Positions 5,628 to 10,864 of a stretch of DNA of 11,764 bases are shown here, one piece after another. A model generated the notes under the pieces. That model saw nothing but the letters and a program-made list of their open reading frames with translations, made no database searches and was not told the DNA's origin. The DNA is from an archaeon (lineage in GTDB: Archaea; EX4484-52; B79-G9), in NCBI GenBank assembly GCA_013139905.1, contig WSZW01000128.1, positions 1 through 11,764 on the forward strand. The letters are read 5' to 3'. Each line of letters opens with the position of its first letter. Within the stretch, counting starts at the first letter, position 1. Both the position numbers and the translations under genes were made by a program.

Positions 5628-6218
5628 AGCACAATCCACATTCAAATTTTTGAAGAATTTACAAAAGACTATTTAGTAAAACTTACTGGAAGCCAGATTG
5701 CAAAAATGAAAAATCTTAATCAAAAGACTGTTGCAACCACACTAAATAAATTTGAGTCTCAAAAATTTCTTAAAAGTACAACTCAGGGGAGGAACAAGCT
5801 TTATTATTTAAATATTGAGGATGCTCAAATGTCTGTTCAATTTATTTCCATAGTAGAACATTTAAAAACTATGAATTTTTACAAAAACCAGCCATTCATA
5901 AAGGATGTAGTTTCAAAAATAATGCCTTTGTTTAATGATATTGTTATTATTTTTGGAAGCTATGCGAAAGGAACTCAAAAAAAAGATTCTGATTTAGATA
6001 TTTTTGTTGTGGGCAGTTATAAATCGGATGAATTGGAAAAAATTTCAAAAGCATACAAGATTGAAATAAATGTTAAATCTTATCCGTGGGATGTTTTCAA
6101 AAAAGCATTAAAGAAAAAAGATCCGTTTTTAGAAGAGATTATGCGTAATCACATAATCATAAATGACATTCAGTCATATGTTTATATTTTAAGGAGGTTC
6201 AGATATGAAAAAGATTAA
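5619..6218 (+). CDS. Winged-helix/minimal nucleotidyltransferase fusion (MNT, antitoxin-type)
   Basis: A 199-residue two-domain protein. Residues about 10-64 form a winged helix (GSQIAKMKNLNQKTVATTLNKF, wing to LYYLN). Residues about 95-165 form a minimal nucleotidyltransferase of the Pol-beta superfamily, with G113-S114 and D125-x-D127 (GSx10DxD). The third carboxylate may be E149. In MNT/HEPN pairs the MNT protein is the antitoxin and in some systems modifies the HEPN toxin by AMP transfer; whether this subtype does so is unknown. The extra DNA-binding domain suggests that it represses its own operon through the phased sites over its promoter. The start is fixed by the TATA box 29 bp upstream. 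Its last 14 bases overlap the HEPN gene. AT-rich like its surroundings. Confidence 0.88.
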   Translation: MLLSTIHIQIFEEFTKDYLVKLTGSQIAKMKNLNQKTVATTLNKFESQKFLKSTTQGRNKLYYLNIEDAQMSVQFISIVEHLKTMNFYKNQPFIKDVVSKIMPLFNDIVIIFGSYAKGTQKKDSDLDIFVVGSYKSDELEKISKAYKIEINVKSYPWDVFKKALKKKDPFLEEIMRNHIIINDIQSYVYILRRFRYEKD

Positions 6219-6675
6219 GTGGTGCCTTAATGTTAAAAATGGTTTAGAGCTTGTTGAGCCGAGTGAAAACATGAGTCGAATATACCTATTAAAATCAGAA
6301 GATGCTATAAATGCTGCATCTGTTTTAAATGATAATCGAGACTGGGAAATTTCTTCTTCTTACTATGCAATGTATTTTGCGTTATATTCTATTTTAATGC
6401 GCGTTGGCGTGAAATGCGAAAATCATTCATGCACAATTGAATTTATGGAAAAATTCCTTTTGGATTATTTTAACGATGATGATGTAACTGATATGCGAAA
6501 TGCGATGAAATTAAGAATAGATGCACAATATTATGCCGACCGTGAAATATCGGTAGAAAAATACAAAAAAATGGTTACAGACGCACCACGATTTCTAACC
6601 AAATGCAAAGAAGCACTGTATACAATAACCGAAAACGAAATAACCGAAATTCAAAATCGTATAAATCTAGTATAA
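6205..6675 (+). CDS. HEPN-domain protein (toxin-type partner of MNT)
   Basis: A 156-residue helical protein. MKKIKWCLNVKNGLELVEPSENMSRIYLLKSEDA opens the chain and SSYYAMYFALYSILMRVGVKCENHS (51-75) matches the core helix of HEPN proteins related to PF05168 (YYAMF...G...SH). HEPN toxins usually cut RNA through an R-x4-6-H motif. Here the nearest arrangement is R66-x7-H74, so the classical motif is not seen and activity is uncertain; the partner-regulated or substrate-binding role known for some HEPN proteins remains possible. The start is set by a strong GGAGGT (6193-6198) six bases before the ATG, inside the end of the MNT gene, giving a 14-bp overlap and probable translational coupling. Confidence 0.85.
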   Translation: MKKIKWCLNVKNGLELVEPSENMSRIYLLKSEDAINAASVLNDNRDWEISSSYYAMYFALYSILMRVGVKCENHSCTIEFMEKFLLDYFNDDDVTDMRNAMKLRIDAQYYADREISVEKYKKMVTDAPRFLTKCKEALYTITENEITEIQNRINLV

Positions 6676-6720
6676 ACTAAAGTTTGTATATATCAACATA
6701 AGTTTACTTGTATTTGTATA

Positions 6721-6808
6721 GTTTAACGTTTCGTGTTATTCTCTACGCACCAAATGATTGAATTTTATTGGTGTATTCATCGTTTGGCATAAATGAATTA
6801 GGTTAAAC
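6721..6808 (+). other. Nested stem structure downstream of the MNT/HEPN operon
   Basis: Outer arms GTTTAAC (6721-6727) and GTTAAAC (6802-6808) enclose CCAAATGAT (6750-6758) paired with ATCGTTTGG (6779-6787). The inner 9-bp stem is complete only in plus-strand RNA, where its one odd pair is U-G. It begins 45 nt after the HEPN stop. It may be a 3' UTR/terminator element or an independent RNA. The rest of 6676-6981 holds no other clear signal except the short frame at 6826-6933. Confidence 0.4.
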
Positions 6809-6825
6809 GACTTAATTTTCAGATT

Positions 6826-6933
6826 CTATGTTAAATAATTATTTAAATTTCTAGAATATAATTCTTTTGTCTCTAAGAGTATTTCTCGTATTTTTTCTTC
6901 TTTTAATGCATTTTCTTTATTTTTAGAGACCAT
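6826..6933 (-). CDS. Possible 35-residue small protein
   Basis: ATG at 6933 to TAG at 6826 encodes a short, charged, probably helical peptide beginning MVSKNKENALKEEKIREILL. The composition resembles a real coiled segment rather than random translation of AT-rich DNA, but there is no ribosome site, no family and no partner. The frame stays open upstream towards the tRNA, so it could equally be a remnant of a longer gene. It lies downstream of the tRNA on the same strand. Confidence 0.2.
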   Translation of the reverse strand: MVSKNKENALKEEKIREILLETKELYSRNLNNYLT

Positions 6934-6981
6934 AATAAAAATTAGGTTATGAAAAATATAAATCTGTGAAGAAATTAAAAA

Positions 6982-7085
6982 TAGCCCTGCCAGGATTTTC
7001 GTTAGCGAAAATAACTATCATCGCAATTTCGAACCTGGGTCACAAGGTCCAGGGCCTCGTATGATTACCACTACACTACAGGGCT
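6982..7085 (-). tRNA. tRNA-Gln (anticodon CTG) with intron in the T-loop
   Basis: Acceptor arms AGCCCTG (7085-7079) and CAGGGCT (6989-6983) pair perfectly, with discriminator A at 6982 and no encoded CCA. The D-arm TAGTGTAGTGGTAATCAT is of archaeal Gln type. The anticodon arm is CGAGG-CCCTGGA-CCTTG, giving anticodon CTG. A four-base variable loop (TGAC) precedes T-stem CCAGG/CCTGG. The T-loop is interrupted: removing 32 nt restores a standard TTCGAAT loop and leaves a 72-nt tRNA. Position 33, almost always U, is C here. A run of five T follows the gene. Glutamine identity rests on anticodon and overall similarity to archaeal tRNA-Gln. Confidence 0.88.
6996..7027 (-). other. 32-nt tRNA intron with bulge-helix-bulge
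   Basis: Exon TTCG (7033-7030) pairs with intron CGAA (7001-6998) as the 4-bp central helix. Three-base bulges flank it: AAA (7029-7027) and AAT (6997-6995), and the T-stem is the outer helix. This is the form cut by the archaeal splicing endonuclease. Cutting after the first or the second bulge base gives the same product, a TTCGAAT loop, so the insertion is at 58/59 or 59/60. TTGCG/CGC-T-AA forms an inner helix with one bulged base. Confidence 0.8.
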
Positions 7086-7110
7086 ACTAAACGTAATCAA
7101 TACCTATGTG

Positions 7111-7121
7111 TTTATATATAA
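7111..7121. promoter_or_regulatory. Shared symmetric TATA box for tRNA-Gln and the ATP-cone nuclease gene
   Basis: TTTATATATAA is centred near 7116. It lies 26 bp before the ATG at 7142 on the plus strand and 31 bp before the tRNA 5' end (7085) on the minus strand. No other TATA-like element is present in the 56-bp spacer, so both transcripts probably use this near-symmetric box. Confidence 0.6.
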
Positions 7122-7141
7122 TCTTTAAATAATATTATCTT

Positions 7142-8011
7142 ATGGTATATGTATCAAAAATGAATGGAAGAACTGAACCCTTTGATCCAAGAAAAATTCA
7201 AAAAAGCTGCGTTCGTGCTGGTGCAGATATAACTATAGCAAAAACAATAGTAGAACAAGTAGAAAAAGAGCTATATAACGGCATTACAACAAGAGAAGTA
7301 ATGAAGATAACAAGAGCCATACTAGAAGAAATATCCAAACCCGTAGGCATGCGCTATAACCTAAAAGAAGCCCTGGCCAATCTAAACCCCGAGTTTCATG
7401 AATTTGAATTATACATAACAAAACTATTTACTTATCCGGGCCACAAAACAAGACACAGCCCAAATCCAAAAATAATGGGCTATTGCATAGATCATGAAAT
7501 TGATGTAGTAGTTGAAGGCCCCGGAGATTTAGTAGCCCTTGTAGAATGCAAGCATCATTTCAAATCCCACACCTTTTCAGGTCTTGACGTTCCAATGAGA
7601 CAATGGGCAAGACTGCACGACGTGGATGAAGGCAAAAAAAAAGGAAAAAAAAATTCAATTGCCGCAAAAGAAGCATGGGTTGTAACAAACACAAAATTCT
7701 CAACACATGCGCAAGAATATTCACGATGTAAAAATATACGGCTTTTAAGCTGGAATTACCCCCAAAAAGCAGGTTTAAATGATTTTATCGAGAATTATAA
7801 AGCCTATCCATTAACCTTATTAGAGTTAAGTAGGCAAGAACGGGAAAATCTTATGAAAGAAAACATAATTGATACTAATGATTTTTTAAATTTTGAAGAG
7901 TTTAAACTAAAAAAAGCCAAAATAATTCCATCAAAAATAAAAAGCTTAAAAAAAGAAATTAACGAATTATACACAATAAAAGATCCAAAAATTCTTGAAC
8001 CTAAATTTTAG
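7142..8011 (+). CDS. ATP-cone/Mrr-type restriction endonuclease fusion
   Basis: A 289-residue protein. Residues 1 to about 85 form an ATP-cone (VYVSKMNGRTEPFDPRKIQ ... ITTREVMKITRAILEEI), the nucleotide-sensing domain known from ribonucleotide reductases and NrdR. Residues about 86-210 form a PD-(D/E)xK nuclease of the Mrr type: helix E89, catalytic D121 in DHEIDVVV, E135-C-K137, then AWVVTNTKFS and Q191-EYSR. The tail (about 222-275) has a helix-hairpin-helix-like pattern. The likely role is a DNA nuclease gated by ATP/dATP, perhaps in defence or repair; the substrate is unknown. There is no methylase nearby, so it is not a classical restriction-modification pair. A TATA box 26 bp before the ATG indicates a leaderless mRNA. 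The next gene follows within a few bases. Confidence 0.85.
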   Translation: MVYVSKMNGRTEPFDPRKIQKSCVRAGADITIAKTIVEQVEKELYNGITTREVMKITRAILEEISKPVGMRYNLKEALANLNPEFHEFELYITKLFTYPGHKTRHSPNPKIMGYCIDHEIDVVVEGPGDLVALVECKHHFKSHTFSGLDVPMRQWARLHDVDEGKKKGKKNSIAAKEAWVVTNTKFSTHAQEYSRCKNIRLLSWNYPQKAGLNDFIENYKAYPLTLLELSRQERENLMKENIIDTNDFLNFEEFKLKKAKIIPSKIKSLKKEINELYTIKDPKILEPKF

Positions 8012-8016
8012 AGGTG
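8011..8016 (+). promoter_or_regulatory. Shine-Dalgarno GAGGTG that decides the start of the 8023 gene
   Basis: GAGGTG overlaps the stop codon of the nuclease gene and is followed after six bases by an in-frame ATT (8023). The in-frame GTG at 8014 is part of this motif and so is unlikely to be the start; the first ATG (8035) lies 18 bases away. Confidence 0.5.
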
Positions 8017-8022
8017 TTTATT

Positions 8023-8550
8023 ATTAAAAAAAACATGAAAACAAGTTTTGCAATGCGCAATAAAAAAAAGAAAAACCGTGAAAATCTAAACAAATTTGGT
8101 GTGTATGCCGTTGGTTTTTTATTCTTAAGTTCTATGGTTGCAATAGCAATGATGCAAGGTACGGGTAGTCCACAAAAAGTAGATTTGCCACAAAACCCTA
8201 TACTACAAACACCTCTTGATCAAAATCAAATAATTTATTTAAGTTCTCTTGGTGGTACCTACGCAGAAATAAAAACAACTTTTTGTGATTTTGAATGTTT
8301 ACAAACAATAAATCAGATAGAAGCACTCACAACCACATACACACCATACTTTTATCTATACAAAAACACAACTGCGCAAGAACAAAACATTTTTATTGAA
8401 AATTACTATGGTATTGTAACTCTAACAAATTTAACTGTAGAAGAAATAGAATCAAGCATTTGTGAAATAATTCCCGGACATCCCGAATGCATAAAAAGAA
8501 GTGCAATGAATGCTGTTCTTACAACAATACCAACAAATACAACCAATTAA
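8023..8550 (+). CDS. Membrane-anchored extracytoplasmic protein, possibly degenerate thioredoxin-like
   Basis: The product has about 175 residues. A lysine-rich start (MRNKKKKNREN) precedes one TM helix (KFGVYAVGFLFLSSMVAIAMM); about 125 extracytoplasmic residues follow. These contain the pair C-DFE-C, then strand-like YFYLYKN, and IENYYGIVTLTN, and a second pair in SICEI...PEC. The order resembles a thioredoxin fold with the active-site CxxC replaced by Cx3C, so redox activity is doubtful; this is inference by eye. The start is uncertain: ATT 8023 is at the right distance from GAGGTG, ATG 8035 is the first standard codon, and GTG 8014 lies inside the ribosome site. It is close-linked to the ATP-cone nuclease gene. 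Its stop overlaps the stop of the opposing oxidoreductase gene in a shared TTAA. Confidence 0.7.
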   Translation: MKKNMKTSFAMRNKKKKNRENLNKFGVYAVGFLFLSSMVAIAMMQGTGSPQKVDLPQNPILQTPLDQNQIIYLSSLGGTYAEIKTTFCDFECLQTINQIEALTTTYTPYFYLYKNTTAQEQNIFIENYYGIVTLTNLTVEEIESSICEIIPGHPECIKRSAMNAVLTTIPTNTTN

Positions 8551-9899
8551 AGAATTTTTTCTTTTTTCATATGCTTTAGCATTTCAACAACAGAATAAGC
8601 AGCACGTGTAATTCCCATACTTCTAGGGTCAACATCAGTTCCAGCAACATAAAGACCTTGAATTGGTGTTTTTGGCCCAGGAAACTTAGCACCAATAGTG
8701 ATAGATGCTTTATCTGGAATCGTAACTTGAACATGTTCCATAACAATCTCTTTTTCAATACCCGGGATTGCTTTTTTGATTGTGCGCAAAAGAATTTTTT
8801 TATGCTCTTCCACCGTTTCGCCTTCAAGTATTCTGGATCCAAATCCAATCAATTGCATATCTTTAGGCGCAAGATTAGAATCATAATTAGATGTGGGCAT
8901 AGCCCAATACGGTGTTTCTTTCGCGAACCATACTTCTGAACCTAAGTAATCAAGTTCTTTTATCCTTTGTTTAAGGCCAAGCCATAAAGTAAGTGCGTGC
9001 ACGGATTTTTTAAGCGTTAAAAGTTTGTCAGTATATGCAACAGGTAATTTATTTTTAAGAATTGTAGGTAAATTTACAACTTCCGCGCAATACACAACCA
9101 TTTCAGAAGTATAATTTTCGTCTGCAGTTGAAACCGTAAACATTTTACCTTTTTTTTCGATTACAGTAACTTCCTTTTCAAGTTTTATTTCAACCATTTT
9201 ATCGGGAATAGACGCGATAGCAGCATTTGCAATACTTTTAATACCGCCTATAGGATATCCTTGATGACTTTCATGCTTGTTTGCAAGAATACCAACAACA
9301 CCGGATATTTTCTTTTTTAATCCGCTTGAAAGCTCATTAGTAGTACCGCCACCCGAAAGAATACGCCAAACAGGTGTTTCTTTCATAGAACTTCCGGATA
9401 AAAAATAAGAAATTGTATCTATAAACATAAATGCATTTTTGCTCAATTCATATTTTTTTAAGTATTCATAAACACTTATATCAAGACCATTATTGTCCTT
9501 TGTTTGTATTTTTGACGCATCAATAAGCGCGCGCGCCATATTAAGCCTGTCTGTTTTTGTAAATACGTTAAATTGTGCTAATGCTTGTAATGTGTATGGA
9601 AATTTGAGTAATTTACCCTTATCTCGCACATAATAATTACCATGATCTGCAAATTTTGGGATAATATCGAAATACTTATCCATTAAATCCACTAGCGGAC
9701 CTTTTATGAGCCAAGTTATTGCATGAGGGCCGGTATCAACCTGAAATCCATCAACATTATACGTTCGACAATTACCGCCAATTACATTTGTTTTTTCTAA
9801 AAGCAATACATTTTTTCTTTCCTTTGTAAGAACAAGTGCAGACAATATTCCGGAAATTCCGCCGCCAACAACAATTGCATCATATTTTTCTGTAGTTAT
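8547..9899 (-). CDS. FAD-dependent oxidoreductase, phytoene desaturase/amine oxidase-like
   Basis: A full-length flavoprotein of about 450 residues. The N-terminal Rossmann dinucleotide motif is G12-G-G14-I-S-G17, followed by E35 at the end of the second strand (NVLLLEK) and IGGNCRTY, which contacts FAD. The C-terminal IQGLYVAGTDVDPRSMG (near 420) is the second FAD-binding signature of COG1233 proteins. Relatives act on carotenoids or other isoprenoids, including saturation or desaturation of lipid chains; the substrate is not readable here. No ATG, GTG or TTG lies in frame before the Rossmann motif: the first is a TTG at 9845 beyond it, and a stop lies upstream. GAGGT (9911-9907) is seven bases before an in-frame ATA (9899), which I take as the start. 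ATT at 9905 or an upstream frameshift are alternatives. Confidence 0.88.
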   Translation of the reverse strand: MTTEKYDAIVVGGGISGILSALVLTKERKNVLLLEKTNVIGGNCRTYNVDGFQVDTGPHAITWLIKGPLVDLMDKYFDIIPKFADHGNYYVRDKGKLLKFPYTLQALAQFNVFTKTDRLNMARALIDASKIQTKDNNGLDISVYEYLKKYELSKNAFMFIDTISYFLSGSSMKETPVWRILSGGGTTNELSSGLKKKISGVVGILANKHESHQGYPIGGIKSIANAAIASIPDKMVEIKLEKEVTVIEKKGKMFTVSTADENYTSEMVVYCAEVVNLPTILKNKLPVAYTDKLLTLKKSVHALTLWLGLKQRIKELDYLGSEVWFAKETPYWAMPTSNYDSNLAPKDMQLIGFGSRILEGETVEEHKKILLRTIKKAIPGIEKEIVMEHVQVTIPDKASITIGAKFPGPKTPIQGLYVAGTDVDPRSMGITRAAYSVVEMLKHMKKEKIL

Positions 9900-9906
9900 A
9901 TCAATT

Positions 9907-9911
9907 ACCTC
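9907..9911 (-). promoter_or_regulatory. Shine-Dalgarno GAGGT placing the oxidoreductase start at ATA
   Basis: GAGGT is the only ribosome-site-like sequence ahead of the Rossmann motif and sits seven bases before ATA 9899-9897. An in-frame ATT (9905-9903) is only one base away, too close. TTATAAAT-like TATA sequence lies further upstream near 9953-9960. Confidence 0.5.
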
Positions 9912-10060
9912 AAATTAAAAATAGTATATCCAATATTTTTGGTTTACAAGCTTATAAATTATTTGTTCTTACAGAGTATGCCTTTATTTGTGTAAATTTA
10001 TGACTAATTTATAGTTTATTTTAATCAAAACATTACAAAAATATCCAATTTAAAACAAAA

Positions 10061-10070
10061 TTATATATAC
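10061..10070 (+). promoter_or_regulatory. TATA box of the histone-H1-like gene
   Basis: TTATATATAC lies 60 bp before the ATG at 10128. It predicts transcription start near 10092 and a leader of about 35 bases carrying the GGAGGG ribosome site. The spacer 9912-10127 holds this promoter and the divergent one, and no gene. Confidence 0.4.
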
Positions 10071-10127
10071 TGCTTTTTGTAAGTATTTATACATAAAACA
10101 ATAATATTAAATATGGAGGGATAAAAC

Positions 10128-10331
10128 ATGCCTATAAAACGAATCGTAGCTGCATTAAAAGGTTTGACAAAATCTAAACCAAAAGCTAAACCTGTGGTGA
10201 GAAAAGCAAAACCAGCAGCAAAAAGAAAAGCAGTACCAAAAAAAGCAACTGTAAAAAGAAAAGCACCGGCTAAAAAACCAGCAGCAAAAAAAGTTGTAAA
10301 AAAGAAACCGGTTGCACGTAAAAAACGTTAA
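10128..10331 (+). CDS. Lys/Ala/Pro-rich basic protein, histone H1-like
   Basis: A 67-residue protein made almost wholly of Lys, Ala, Pro, Arg and Val, with repeated AKP, KRKA and PAKK units after a short amphipathic start (MPIKRIVAALKGL). It has no acidic residue and should be unstructured and bind DNA or RNA by charge, like the tails of histone H1, bacterial Hc1 or AlgP. Nucleoid compaction is the usual suggestion; a ribosome-associated role is also possible. GGAGGG (10115-10120) lies seven bases before the ATG, so expression is probably good. It stands alone, with a T-rich tract after its stop. Low-complexity composition means similarity to other such proteins does not prove common descent. 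Confidence 0.8.
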   Translation: MPIKRIVAALKGLTKSKPKAKPVVRKAKPAAKRKAVPKKATVKRKAPAKKPAAKKVVKKKPVARKKR

Positions 10332-10351
10332 ATTCTAATAATCAAAATTTA

Positions 10352-10380
10352 AATTTTTCTATCTATTTTCTTATTTTTTC
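10352..10380 (+). terminator. T-rich terminator of the histone-like gene
   Basis: Several T-runs (five, four and six T) follow about 20-50 bases after the stop at 10331, the usual form of archaeal intrinsic termination without a required hairpin. Confidence 0.45.
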
Positions 10381-10424
10381 AATTTAAATTAGTATTATTT
10401 ATGTCAAAGCTAACGCTTATTTGT

Positions 10425-10476
10425 AAAAAAAATAAAAGAAATAAGAAATACCTTGAAGACTACTAAAAGCCTTCAA
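10425..10476 (-). terminator. Terminator of the L10-L12 operon
   Basis: Read on the minus strand, arms TTGAAG (10476-10471) and CTTCAA (10458-10453) with a 12-nt loop are followed by T-rich sequence ending in eight T (10432-10425). It lies 22 bases after the L12 stop. Confidence 0.55.
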
Positions 10477-10497
10477 AATACTTTTTTTAAAATATAT

Positions 10498-10797
10498 TTA
10501 TCCGAAAAGTGCGCCTAAACCTGCAGCTGCATCTTCTTCTTTTTTCTCTTCTTTCTTTTCTTCTTTTTTAGCTGCTGGAGCTGCATCTGCGGTTGCTGCC
10601 GGAGCTGCTGCGCTAGGAGCGATTGCTGCCTTGTTCATAGCTTCTTCGATATTTACACCGTCAAGTGCTGCAACTAATGCTTTTATTCTAGCATCGTCTG
10701 CTTTGACACCTGCTGCGTCAAGAACTTTTTTTACTGATGCTTCATCAATTTTTTTGTCTGCTGCGTGCAAAAGCATTGCACTGTATATATACTCCAT
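10498..10797 (-). CDS. rpl12: Ribosomal protein L12 (archaeal P1)
   Basis: The acidic stalk protein of the large subunit, present as dimers on L10 and recruiting translation factors. The 99-residue length is typical. The N-terminal helical dimerisation domain (MEYIYSAMLLHAADKKIDEASVKKVL ... ALDGVNIEEAM) runs to about residue 55. An Ala/Pro hinge (APSAAAPAATADAAPAA) and a Lys/Glu tail ending in the factor-binding GLGALFG follow. GGAGGAG (10811-10805) lies seven bases before the ATG. It follows L10 by 67 bp in the same direction and is followed by a terminator, so it closes the stalk operon. Its last 54 bases are nearly identical to the end of the L10 gene. Confidence 0.97.
   Translation of the reverse strand: MEYIYSAMLLHAADKKIDEASVKKVLDAAGVKADDARIKALVAALDGVNIEEAMNKAAIAPSAAAPAATADAAPAAKKEEKKEEKKEEDAAAGLGALFG
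10501..10554 (-). repeat. 54-bp near-identical 3' end, L12 copy
   Basis: It matches 10868-10921 in 51 of 54 positions. The unit encodes the shared acidic, GLGALFG-ending tail; the identity includes silent codon positions. Confidence 0.8.
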
Positions 10798-10864
10798 GTT
10801 AATTCTCCTCCGAGTTATTATGTTTTTTAAATCAAATACGTTTTTTAAACATGTTTGTTAATCT

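Noticed and set aside
6742..6789. A 15-codon minus-strand frame (MPNDEYTNKIQSFGA)
   Set aside because: Too short, lies within the nested stem structure, no supporting signal.
8576..8848. A 90-codon minus-strand frame inside the oxidoreductase gene
   Set aside because: It is another frame of a clear flavoprotein gene; composition is Leu/Lys-biased and meaningless as a protein.
10401..10466. A 21-codon plus-strand frame (starting MSKLTLICKK) after the histone-like gene
   Set aside because: It overlaps the L12 terminator, has no ribosome site and is too short to support.
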